Source: CAYZPB01 sp964568525 (GTDB lineage Bacteria > Bacillota > Bacilli > Tepidibacillales > Tepidibacillaceae). Taken from it: a DNA stretch of 64,000 nt. A model generated the notes under the pieces. That model was not told the origin of the DNA. It made no database searches and was given only the letters and a program-made list of their open reading frames with translations. The stretch spans positions 1-64,000 of the forward strand of contig CAZMPM010000004.1 in assembly GCA_964568525.1 (NCBI GenBank). Direction: 5' to 3'. Numbering within the stretch: the stretch's first letter is position 1; each line of letters begins with the position of its first letter. This document shows positions 50,751 through 59,026 of the stretch, piece by piece. A program made the position numbers and the translations under genes.

Positions 50751-50768
50751 TTAAAGAAATATTCACAA
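50751..50768 (+). promoter_or_regulatory. Possible Rex operator upstream of adh
   Basis: Right half TTCACAA (50762-50768) matches the Rex consensus TTGTGAA-N4-TTCACAA exactly; the left half TTAAAGA is poor. Alcohol dehydrogenase genes are classic Rex targets and rex is in this window. A TATAAT (50796-50801) follows. Confidence 0.35.
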
Positions 50769-50834
50769 AATAGAGGAAAAGCGCCATTTTTATATTATAA
50801 TGATAGATATCGTAAATACTGAATAGGGGTGCAG

Positions 50835-51998
50835 ATGATGGATAATTTTATTTTTTACAATCCAACAAAACTGATTTTCGGTAAGGGACAGATTAGCCAC
50901 TTGCCGACAGAGGTTCTTAAATATGGTGACCGAGTTCTGATTGTAACTGGCAAAGGCAGCATTAAACGGAGTGGGCTATATGATGAGGTAATTTCCTTGC
51001 TTGCTGACAAATGTACAATTTATGAGCTTGAGGGGATTGATTCAAATCCGCGTTTAACCTCAATTCGTGAGGGCGTACGCATTTGCAAAGAGAACGATAT
51101 TGAATTAGTTTTAGCAGTGGGTGGCGGCAGTGTAGTTGATGCTGCAAAAGGAATCGCATCGGGAGCGCTATATGATGGTGATGTCTGGGATTTTTATTTG
51201 CGTAAGGCAACGATTGAGGAGGCTCTGCCGATTGGAGCTGTACTTACACTGGCGGCAACTGGATCCGAGATGAATGGCAACTCGGTTGTAACTAACATGG
51301 ATACGATGGAGAAAAAGGGAAGCGGCAGTATTTACCAGTTTCCGAGTTTTTCAATTTTAGATCCGTGCTACACCTTCACAGTGCCGCGAGCGGACACGGT
51401 GAATGGGATTGTTGATATGATGGCGCATGTTTTTGAACAATATTTTAGCCATACAACGCAAACTCCGCTACAGGATCGCTTCTGTGAGGCGATTCTGCGC
51501 ACAGTAATTGAAAATTCTGCAACTGTACTTGCTAACCCGAATGACTATGAGGCAAGAGCGAATCTGCTTTTAAGTGGGACTTTTGCATTAAATGGTTTAA
51601 CTAAGCTCGGGGTTGAAGGTGATTGGGCATCGCACGCAATTGGCCACCAATTGAGCGGCTTGTATGATGTAGCTCATGGAGCTGCATTATCGATTATTCT
51701 GCCACATTGGATGCGTTATGTAATGGATGAAGGTCTTGATAAATTCAAGCAATATGCAATTGAGGTCTGGAAGTTGAATCCGGAAGGGATGACTGACCAA
51801 GAGCTAGCGCTTGAAGGAATCAGAAGGACTGCTGAATTTTTTGAATCAATGGGAGCGCCACAGAGGATGAGTGAGTATGGTATTCCTGCTACAGTTATTG
51901 ACAAAATGGCGAAGCGTGCGACTGAAAAAGGACCGCTTGGAAGCTACAAAAAATTATATTATGAAGATGTTAAAAGCATCCTAACGAATAGTCTGTAA
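50835..51998 (+). CDS. Iron-containing alcohol dehydrogenase (butanol dehydrogenase type)
   Basis: 387 residues, similar throughout to YugJ/YugK and clostridial BdhA. NAD(P)-binding GGGSVVDAAKGIA; metal ligands in VDMMAHVFEQYF, ASHAIGHQ and YDVAHGAA. Reduces aldehydes to alcohols in fermentation. Starts at ATG 50835 or 50838 after AGGGGTG. Confidence 0.93.
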   Translation: MMDNFIFYNPTKLIFGKGQISHLPTEVLKYGDRVLIVTGKGSIKRSGLYDEVISLLADKCTIYELEGIDSNPRLTSIREGVRICKENDIELVLAVGGGSVVDAAKGIASGALYDGDVWDFYLRKATIEEALPIGAVLTLAATGSEMNGNSVVTNMDTMEKKGSGSIYQFPSFSILDPCYTFTVPRADTVNGIVDMMAHVFEQYFSHTTQTPLQDRFCEAILRTVIENSATVLANPNDYEARANLLLSGTFALNGLTKLGVEGDWASHAIGHQLSGLYDVAHGAALSIILPHWMRYVMDEGLDKFKQYAIEVWKLNPEGMTDQELALEGIRRTAEFFESMGAPQRMSEYGIPATVIDKMAKRATEKGPLGSYKKLYYEDVKSILTNSL

Positions 51999-52018
51999 AC
52001 TGACGGGAGCGAATCAGC

Positions 52019-52534
52019 TTGAATGCAAAAGAATACAAATTTAGGGTGAGTAGTGTCGCCGCGACACAGCAGTTTGCTGCGGACTTAGCAATGCTGCTGT
52101 TTGCAGGAAGTGTTGTGACATTAGACGGTGAGCTGGGTTCAGGCAAAACAACCTTTACGCAAGGGCTAGCCCGCGGATTAGGTGTATCTCGCGTGGTTAA
52201 TAGCCCGACTTTTACAATTATAAAGGAATATACAGGCCGGCTACCACTGCACCATATGGATGTTTATCGTTTAGCTGATGGCAGTGGTGGTGTGGATTTT
52301 GATGAATATTTTTATGGTGATGGTGTAACTGTTATTGAGTGGGCATCGAACATTTCTGGTCTATTGCCTGACGAATATTTATCTGTGCAGATCTTGACTG
52401 CGGCTGACCTAGCGGCAACTGATAATAGTAACTTAATGGCCGAGGATGAGCGCATCTTAATGCTACATCCCTTCGGCGCTCAATATGAAGAAATTTGTGA
52501 GGTTATGAGTTCTAATGAAGATTTTAGCTATTGA
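52019..52534 (+). CDS. tsaE: tRNA t6A biosynthesis ATPase TsaE
   Basis: 171 residues from TTG 52019. Walker A GELGSGKTTF, switch region NSPTFTIIKEYTGRLPLHHM and Walker B-like VIEWA. ATPase that resets the TsaBD complex. Overlaps tsaB by 20 nt. Confidence 0.95.
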   Translation: MNAKEYKFRVSSVAATQQFAADLAMLLFAGSVVTLDGELGSGKTTFTQGLARGLGVSRVVNSPTFTIIKEYTGRLPLHHMDVYRLADGSGGVDFDEYFYGDGVTVIEWASNISGLLPDEYLSVQILTAADLAATDNSNLMAEDERILMLHPFGAQYEEICEVMSSNEDFSY

Positions 52535-53255
52535 TACTTCAACACAAACGCTTGGGGTTGCATTGCTTGAAGATGGGCAGTTAATTGTTGAGTCGATTAG
52601 TAATCTTAAAATTAATCATTCAATTCGCTTAATGCCGCTAATTGAACAGGTTTTTGCGACCGCCGGCTGGCGACCTGAGGAGATAGGGCTTGTTGCCGTG
52701 GCAAAAGGACCCGGCTCCTACACTGGTTTGCGCGTCGGAGTGACTACTGCGAAAACCTATGCATGGGCGCTTAACGCACCACTGGTTGCAGTATCCACGC
52801 TTGCGGTGATGGCCTACCCGCTTAGACATTACGGCGGAGCGATTGCACCGATTATCGATGCTCGTCGTGGAGAGGTTTATACTGGTTTATTTAGTGGCAA
52901 AACTGAGGATAGCACAAGTCGAGCTGCTGATGCGAGACAATATCAAGAGCTCGCACCTGAGCGGATCATGCTTTTAACGGAGTGGCTAGCGGAGATTAGG
53001 GAAATTGTTGGCAGAGCAGAGCTTGCGGAGCGACGCGTGATTTTTGTCGGTGGGGATATTGTAAAGCATGCTTCGGAGTTAGCGAAGTGGAGTGATTTTG
53101 TTGATTTGGCAGCCGCGGATTATGCATTACCGCGTCCGGGTGTGTTGGGACTACTTGGTTATCAACAGTATCTGGCGGGCGACCTTGCTAATGTACATAC
53201 GCTAACGCCAACATATTTGCAATTGGCCTATGCGGAGAAATTAAAGAAGCGGTAA
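52515..53255 (+). CDS. tsaB: tRNA t6A biosynthesis protein TsaB
   Basis: 246 residues, ASKHA fold: ILAIDTSTQTLGVALLEDGQ and VAVAKGPGSYTGLRVGVTT. Structural partner of TsaD. Order tsaE-tsaB-rimI-tsaD as in Bacilli. Confidence 0.96.
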   Translation: MKILAIDTSTQTLGVALLEDGQLIVESISNLKINHSIRLMPLIEQVFATAGWRPEEIGLVAVAKGPGSYTGLRVGVTTAKTYAWALNAPLVAVSTLAVMAYPLRHYGGAIAPIIDARRGEVYTGLFSGKTEDSTSRAADARQYQELAPERIMLLTEWLAEIREIVGRAELAERRVIFVGGDIVKHASELAKWSDFVDLAAADYALPRPGVLGLLGYQQYLAGDLANVHTLTPTYLQLAYAEKLKKR

Positions 53256-53275
53256 ATTGGATGTGAAGAGGACCA

Positions 53276-53743
53276 ATGATAAAAATGAAAAATGATACTG
53301 AGTCAATCAATATCAGAAGAGCGACAATTATGGATATTGACAGCATTATTGCTGTTGAAAAAGAGTCGTTTTCCACGCCATGGCCGCGCCAGGCATTTGT
53401 TGATGAGCTGACACGCAATATTGTCTCTTACTATATTGTGATGGAACAGCATGGCGAGGTTGTTGGTTATATGGGCATGTGGATCATTGTCGATGAGGCG
53501 CATATTACAAATATTGCCGTTCACCCAAAGGCGCGCCGCCAACAGATTGCTGAGACAGCTGTCAGCCTAATGAAGTTGCTTGCGAAAGAACGTGGTGCTC
53601 TGCGGATGACGCTTGAGGTGCGCAAATCAAATGTGGCAGCGATTGCATTGTATGAGAAGCTCGGTTTTGTTAGCTATGGTCTGCGCAAAAATTATTACAT
53701 CGAACCTGTTGAGGATGCGATTATTATGTGGGTGAATTTATAA
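53276..53743 (+). CDS. rimI: Ribosomal-protein-alanine N-acetyltransferase RimI, altered acetyl-CoA motif
   Basis: 155 residues of GNAT fold (IRRATIMDIDSIIAVEKESF; ITNIAVHPKARRQQIA; EVRKSNVAAIALYEKLGFV). The usual R/Q-x-x-G-x-G/A acetyl-CoA loop reads RRQQIA, with Gln in place of the conserved Gly. The protein is otherwise complete and in the conserved place between tsaB and tsaD. Start ATG 53276 or 53285. Stop overlaps the next ATG. Confidence 0.9.
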   Translation: MIKMKNDTESINIRRATIMDIDSIIAVEKESFSTPWPRQAFVDELTRNIVSYYIVMEQHGEVVGYMGMWIIVDEAHITNIAVHPKARRQQIAETAVSLMKLLAKERGALRMTLEVRKSNVAAIALYEKLGFVSYGLRKNYYIEPVEDAIIMWVNL

Positions 53744-55380
53744 TGAATGAAGCAATAAATAATGCAGCAGTATATATTCTGGCAATTGAGACAAGCTGTG
53801 ATGAGACCTCGGTAGCGATTGTTCGCAATGGCAGTGAGGTTCTTAGCAATTTTGTTTCATCGCAGATTGATATTCATCGGGAGTATGGCGGCGTTGTGCC
53901 TGAGGTTGCCTCGCGTAAACACGTTGAAGTGATTACGTTGCTAATTGAGCAAGCATTAGCTGAGGCGGGTGTTGAAAAGAACCAACTTTCGGCAATTGCC
54001 GTCACTTATGGGCCTGGTTTAATCGGCTCACTGCTTGTCGGAATTGCTGCGGCAAAAACACTCTCTTTCATTTTAGGAATCCCGCTAATTGGTGTCCACC
54101 ATATTGCAGGACATATTTATGCTAATCATCTAAAGCAATCACTTGCGTTTCCGCTCGTTGCTCTAATTGTATCGGGTGGACATACTGAACTAATCTATAT
54201 GCGTGACCATTTGAGTTTTGAGTTGCTCGGTGAGACGCAGGATGATGCTGTTGGCGAAGCTTATGATAAAGTGGCGCGAGTGCTGGATTTACCTTATCCG
54301 GGCGGACCGAATATTGACCGTTTAGCGGCTAAAGGTGAAGCGAATATTCCTCTGCCGAAAGCGCGTATGAATAATCCCTTCGACTTCAGTTTTAGTGGAT
54401 TGAAATCAGCTGTAATCAATGTCGTGCATAACGCTAAGCAACGCGGAGAAACGATTATCCCCGAAAATCTGGCGGCCAGCTTCCAGAAAGCGGTTGTCGA
54501 TACATTACTGGAAAAGGCATTGTTGGCATTAAAAGAAAAAAAGGCAAACAATTTAATTGTGGCCGGCGGCGTTGCAGCGAACAGTGGTTTACGTGCTGCA
54601 TTAAAGACGGAGTCCGAGCGACTTGGTTTCAACTTAACGATTCCACAGCTTGATCTATGCACTGATAATGCAGCGATGATTGGTAGTGTTGCTTACTATT
54701 ATTACCTTAATCAGAATTGGAGCGAACTTGATATAAACGGCATTGCTAATCTCGCACTTGCGGAGGAGAGCATTAGCGAAATTGATAAAGCAACCCTGCG
54801 CAAAAACTATCTCGTCCGCCGCGATCAAATCAGTGGAGCGGAACGTGCGCGCCAAGCCGAGCTTATTTCCCGGAAAATAATCGCGAGCGAGTGGTTCAAA
54901 CAGACGGGGGTGGTGGCACTTTATGCGGCGCACGGCAGCGAGGTCGACTTAGCTGCGGTGATGGCAGCAGGCACAGCTGCGGGGAAGCGGATGCTGCTTC
55001 CGCGGGTGGAAAGCGTGGAGAAGCGGCTCGTTTTTTGGCCGGTGGAGCAGGGGGAAGAGCTGGTGGCGGGACATTATGGTATAGGTGAGCCGAGCATTAG
55101 TGGAAAAAGTCCTTTAACAATTAAGGAAATTGATGTAATATTAGTTCCTGGACTAGTTTTTGACAAGCAGGGCAATCGAATCGGTTATGGCGGCGGTTAC
55201 TATGACCGTTTTCTGGGGGAAAAACATCGCGCAAGTAAGAGGCAGAAAAGGCCATTAACGGTTGGTATCGGCTACAATGAACAGATTGTCGAAAAGTTAC
55301 CGATTGTAGTAGAGGAACACGATGTTGCACTAGATATAATTCTGACTGAGGGGACTGAGTATAATGTTACTGGAAAATAA
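53743..55380 (+). CDS. tsaD: Fusion: tRNA t6A transferase TsaD + 5-formyltetrahydrofolate cyclo-ligase
   Basis: One uninterrupted 545-codon frame. Residues 1 to about 335 are TsaD: ILAIETSCDETSVAIVRNGS, metal motif GVHHIAGH near 119, VSGGHTELIYM, GGVAANSGLR, LCTDNAAMIGS. From about residue 345 it is a complete 5-formyl-THF cyclo-ligase: LRKNYLVRRDQISG at its start, LVPGLVFDKQGNRIGYGGGY and YDR near 483, KRQKRPLTVGIGYNEQIVEK, ending DIILTEGTEYNVTGK. TsaD adds threonylcarbamoyl to A37 of ANN-decoding tRNAs; the ligase turns 5-formyl-THF into 5,10-methenyl-THF using ATP. The frame is open right across the junction, with only about 10 linking residues. Overlaps rex by 17 nt. Confidence 0.93.
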   Translation: MNEAINNAAVYILAIETSCDETSVAIVRNGSEVLSNFVSSQIDIHREYGGVVPEVASRKHVEVITLLIEQALAEAGVEKNQLSAIAVTYGPGLIGSLLVGIAAAKTLSFILGIPLIGVHHIAGHIYANHLKQSLAFPLVALIVSGGHTELIYMRDHLSFELLGETQDDAVGEAYDKVARVLDLPYPGGPNIDRLAAKGEANIPLPKARMNNPFDFSFSGLKSAVINVVHNAKQRGETIIPENLAASFQKAVVDTLLEKALLALKEKKANNLIVAGGVAANSGLRAALKTESERLGFNLTIPQLDLCTDNAAMIGSVAYYYYLNQNWSELDINGIANLALAEESISEIDKATLRKNYLVRRDQISGAERARQAELISRKIIASEWFKQTGVVALYAAHGSEVDLAAVMAAGTAAGKRMLLPRVESVEKRLVFWPVEQGEELVAGHYGIGEPSISGKSPLTIKEIDVILVPGLVFDKQGNRIGYGGGYYDRFLGEKHRASKRQKRPLTVGIGYNEQIVEKLPIVVEEHDVALDIILTEGTEYNVTGK

Positions 55381-56011
55381 GATACCACGCGTTACGACGA
55401 AACGATTACCGCTTTATTATAGGTATTTTGAAAAGCTGCATATTCTTGGCATTCAACGTGTTTCCTCAACTCAGCTAAGTAAAGAATTACAGATAGATTC
55501 TGCAACGATTAGACGAGATCTCTCGTACTTGGGTGAATTGGGGCGGAAGGGCTATGGCTACAACGTAAACTCGCTCTTTAATTTCTTAAGGGAGTTTCTT
55601 AAGCATAATATCCAGACAAATGTAGTAATTGTTGGAGCTGGAAACTTAGGCCGCGCAATAATGCAATATAATTACTATCGTAGCCGCAATACAAATATTG
55701 TTGCAGCTTTCGATAAAGATCCGGGAATAATTAACCGCGAATTGGCTGGAGTACCAATCTATGACGTTGATCGTCTAGAAGAGATTATGGGCACCTACGA
55801 GGTTGATGTGGCGATTCTGACAGTTCCGGCGGACTCAGCTCAAAAAATAGCAGATCGACTCGTGACTGCTGGTGTTAAGGGTATCTTAAATTTAACGCCA
55901 ATTATTTTAAATTTACCAGAAAATATCGTTACACATAATGTAGATTTAACTCTTGAGTTACAGACTTTAATCTATTATATTAAGGACGTCGAGACAGATT
56001 ATCTAGATTAG
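55364..56011 (+). CDS. rex: Redox-sensing transcriptional repressor Rex
   Basis: 215 residues: N-terminal winged helix (VSSTQLSKELQIDSATIRRD) and Rossmann domain (VVIVGAGNLGRAIMQYNYYR). Senses NADH/NAD+ and represses fermentation and anaerobic genes. Start lies inside the end of the TsaD fusion gene. Confidence 0.96.
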   Translation: MLLENKIPRVTTKRLPLYYRYFEKLHILGIQRVSSTQLSKELQIDSATIRRDLSYLGELGRKGYGYNVNSLFNFLREFLKHNIQTNVVIVGAGNLGRAIMQYNYYRSRNTNIVAAFDKDPGIINRELAGVPIYDVDRLEEIMGTYEVDVAILTVPADSAQKIADRLVTAGVKGILNLTPIILNLPENIVTHNVDLTLELQTLIYYIKDVETDYLD

Positions 56012-56034
56012 TAAAATTGAGGGTAGGTAGAGAG

Positions 56035-56796
56035 ATGGCAAGTGAATCTAATAAAATGCCGTTATTAAGCCATATAAAAGAGATAAGAAATAGATTAATC
56101 TGGATATTGGTTGTTTTTATTGCTACTTTTATTCTAGGGTTTTTTCTTACACCTTATTTTATTGATTTCTTCCGTGCGAGTCCGGCAATGGAGAATATTG
56201 AGTGGCATGTTTTTAATGTAGCCGATGCAATTATGATTTATGTGAAGATGGCTCTTGCAATCGCTTTCATTATTACGTTGCCATTTATTCTATTTCAAAT
56301 TTGGCGATTCGTCGCACCGGGGCTTACGGAGAAAGAACAAAAATCAACAAGATGGTACATTCCAGCTGCATTTCTAGTATTTTTACTGGGAATTGCATTT
56401 GGATATTTCATCTTATTCCCGATGGTTATCAAGTTCCTACTAATGATCACCAATATTCTCGATGTAAATGAGATGTTTGGTATTTCGCAGTATTTTGGTT
56501 TTATGTTCAAACTGATTATTCCGTTTGGACTTTTATTCCAGTTACCGATAGTAGTAGTCTTTCTCACAAAAATCGGTGTAATCTCACCAGAACTACTAAT
56601 TAAAATCCGTAAGTATGCCTACTTAGTTCTAGTAGTCGTTGGCGTGTCAATTACGCCACCGGATGTTATTTCTGACTTATTAGTTGTTGGACCACTAATT
56701 GCTTTGTATGAAATTAGCGTCTGGCTATCAAGAGCCGCGGCCCGCAAGAGAAAGGCGCGATTAGAGGCGGAAAGTGGAGAATTGCAAGGAAATTAG
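56035..56796 (+). CDS. tatC: Sec-independent translocase TatC
   Basis: 253 residues, six membrane helices; N-terminal HIKEIRNRLIWILVVF and VAPGLTEKEQK, VSITPPDVISDLLVVGP. Exports folded proteins together with TatA. No tatA gene is adjacent, although in B. subtilis tatAy precedes tatCy here. Confidence 0.96.
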   Translation: MASESNKMPLLSHIKEIRNRLIWILVVFIATFILGFFLTPYFIDFFRASPAMENIEWHVFNVADAIMIYVKMALAIAFIITLPFILFQIWRFVAPGLTEKEQKSTRWYIPAAFLVFLLGIAFGYFILFPMVIKFLLMITNILDVNEMFGISQYFGFMFKLIIPFGLLFQLPIVVVFLTKIGVISPELLIKIRKYAYLVLVVVGVSITPPDVISDLLVVGPLIALYEISVWLSRAAARKRKARLEAESGELQGN

Positions 56797-56805
56797 AATT
56801 TACAC

Positions 56806-56834
56806 TTGAAATATTTTAAACTTAATAGTAATAT
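56806..56834 (+). promoter_or_regulatory. Promoter of groESL
   Basis: TTGAAA (56806-56811), 17-bp spacer, TAATAT (56829-56834), directly upstream of CIRCE. Confidence 0.6.
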
Positions 56835-56838
56835 ATTA

Positions 56839-56865
56839 TTAGCACTCAATCTTGTTGAGTGCTAA
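56839..56865. promoter_or_regulatory. CIRCE operator (HrcA site)
   Basis: Perfect TTAGCACTC-N9-GAGTGCTAA. HrcA binding represses groESL outside heat stress. Confidence 0.98.
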
Positions 56866-56910
56866 AAAATATCAAATAATAATATTGAATCTGAATGAGG
56901 AGGGCTTTAT

Positions 56911-57192
56911 ATGTTTAAACCGGTAGGAGACCGCGTGGCTGTTCAACCGATAAAAAGGGAAGAAGCAACTGCAAGTGGAATAGTTTTGCCAGATTCTGCA
57001 AAGGAAAAACCGCAAGAAGGAACCGTGGTAGCGGTAGGCAAACGTCGCAATGAAGATGGGGACTCTGTTGATCTTTTTGTAAAGGTTGGCGATCATGTAG
57101 TTTTCGGAAAATTCGTTGGTACTGAGATTAAATATGACGGCGAAATTTACTTAATAATGCGAGAAGACGATATTCTCGCTGTGATTGAATAA
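56911..57192 (+). CDS. groES: Co-chaperonin GroES
   Basis: 93 residues, MFKPVGDRVAVQPIKREEAT; mobile loop SGIVLPDSAKEKPQEGTV. Lid of the GroEL chamber. GAGGAGGG site. Confidence 0.98.
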   Translation: MFKPVGDRVAVQPIKREEATASGIVLPDSAKEKPQEGTVVAVGKRRNEDGDSVDLFVKVGDHVVFGKFVGTEIKYDGEIYLIMREDDILAVIE

Positions 57193-57213
57193 TAAAAGGA
57201 GGAGACTTAAATT

Positions 57214-58848
57214 ATGGCTAAAGATATTATTTTTGGCGAAGAAGCCCGCCGCAAAATGCTTGATGGTGTAAATGCCTTAGCAGATGTGGTTAAGGTTACT
57301 TTAGGACCTAAGGGTCGCAATGTTGTTTTAGAGAAAAGCTATGGTGCGCCGCTAATTACTAATGATGGTGTGACGATTGCTAGAGATATTGAATTAGAAG
57401 ATGCTTTTGAAAATATGGGTGCGCAGTTGGTTAAAGAAGTTGCCACTAAGACAAATGATGTTGCCGGAGATGGTACAACAACTGCAACACTTCTTGCACA
57501 AGCAATGATTCGTGAAGGACTTAAAAACGTAACAGCTGGTGCTAATCCGATGGTCGTTCGTAAAGGGATTGAAAAAGCGGTTAATGTTGCAATTGCTGAA
57601 ATTAAAGCTGTTGCAAAACCTGTTGAGAATCGTGAATCTATTGCTCAAGTTGCAGCAATCTCTTCATCTGATGAAACAGTTGGCGAATTAATTGCTGAAG
57701 CGATGGAACGCGTTGGTAAACAAGGCGTTATCACTGTCGAAGAGTCACAAGGTTTTGTTACTGAGTTAGAAGTTGTTGAGGGTATGCAATTTGATCGCGG
57801 CTACATTTCGCCGTACATGATAACTGATACTGAGAAAATGGAAGCGCTACTTGAAGAGCCTTACATCTTAATTACCGACCGCAAAATTACGAGCATTCAA
57901 GAGATGCTACCGGTACTTGAACAAGTTGTTCAACAAGGCCGTCCTATTTTGATTATTGCTGAGGACCTTGAAGGTGACGCCCTAGCTACTTTAGTAGTGA
58001 ATAAACTTCGTGGGACATTTACTGCAGTTGCTGTTAAAGCTCCAGGTTTCGGCGATCGTCGTAAAGCAATGCTTCAGGATATTGCTACTTTAACTGGTGC
58101 TGAAGTTATTACTGAGGACCTCGGTCTTGAGCTTAAAAATGCAACGGTCGATCAACTTGGTCGTGCACGTCAAGTACAGATTACTAAAGATAACACGATT
58201 ATCGTTGATGGTATTGGTGCAAAAGAAGAGATTAAAGCTCGCGTTAAGCAAATTGAGCAAGAGTTAGCGATTACTACTTCTGAATTCGACAAAGAAAAAC
58301 TACAAGAACGTCTAGCTAAGCTTAGTGGCGGCGTTGCTGTTATCAAGGTTGGTGCAGCGACTGAAACAGAACTTAGAGACAAAAAACTTCGAATCGAAGA
58401 TGCACTTAACTCTACGCGCGCAGCTGTTGAGGAAGGAATAGTTGCAGGTGGCGGAACTGCCCTTGTTAACATTATCCCAGCAATTGAGAAAATTGTGGTT
58501 GAAAGCGATGAAGCGACTGGTGTTAACATTGTTAAACGTGCATTAGAAGAGCCAGTTCGTCAGATAGCATTGAATGCAGGTCTAGAGGGTTCTGTAATCG
58601 TTGAGAAATTAAAAAGCGAGAAACCTGGTATTGGTTTTAATGCAGCAACTGGCGTGTGGGCAGATATGATTAAAACTGGTATCGTTGATCCAGCTAAAGT
58701 TACACGTTCAGCTTTACAAAATGCTGCATCTGTAGCGGGTATGTTCTTAACAACAGAAGCAGTTATTGCTGATAAACCAAAAGATAAATCCGATCTACCT
58801 AATATGGGTGGCATGGGTGGAATGGGCGGTATGGGCGGCATGATGTAG
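57214..58848 (+). CDS. groEL: Chaperonin GroEL
   Basis: 544 residues, ATPase motif GDGTTTATLLAQAM, and the C-terminal GGM repeats (GGMGGMGGMGGMM). Folds newly made proteins. Second gene of the CIRCE-controlled operon. Confidence 0.99.
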   Translation: MAKDIIFGEEARRKMLDGVNALADVVKVTLGPKGRNVVLEKSYGAPLITNDGVTIARDIELEDAFENMGAQLVKEVATKTNDVAGDGTTTATLLAQAMIREGLKNVTAGANPMVVRKGIEKAVNVAIAEIKAVAKPVENRESIAQVAAISSSDETVGELIAEAMERVGKQGVITVEESQGFVTELEVVEGMQFDRGYISPYMITDTEKMEALLEEPYILITDRKITSIQEMLPVLEQVVQQGRPILIIAEDLEGDALATLVVNKLRGTFTAVAVKAPGFGDRRKAMLQDIATLTGAEVITEDLGLELKNATVDQLGRARQVQITKDNTIIVDGIGAKEEIKARVKQIEQELAITTSEFDKEKLQERLAKLSGGVAVIKVGAATETELRDKKLRIEDALNSTRAAVEEGIVAGGGTALVNIIPAIEKIVVESDEATGVNIVKRALEEPVRQIALNAGLEGSVIVEKLKSEKPGIGFNAATGVWADMIKTGIVDPAKVTRSALQNAASVAGMFLTTEAVIADKPKDKSDLPNMGGMGGMGGMGGMM

Positions 58849-58887
58849 TCGCCGCATGAGCTCAACACGCGAAATAAAAATAATTAT

Positions 58888-58920
58888 AGAAGACCAATCC
58901 GAGAATGGGTTGGTCTTTTT
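58888..58920 (+). terminator. Terminator after groEL
   Basis: AAGACCAATCC / GGGTTGGTCTT stem (58890-58900, 58907-58917, G-U pairs) with a 6-nt loop, then TTTTT. Confidence 0.9.
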
Positions 58921-59026
58921 GCGAAAATGAGAGAAAAATATCAAATTTGCCGTAGATTGTTATATAATTAAAAGAAAACAGATTACGAAGCGATTGCGAT
59001 TTGGCAACTATTATAGGGGGATGAAA

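Noticed and set aside
58849..59026. Purine riboswitch upstream of guaA
   Set aside because: None of the conserved purine-aptamer loop sequences are present in this short spacer.
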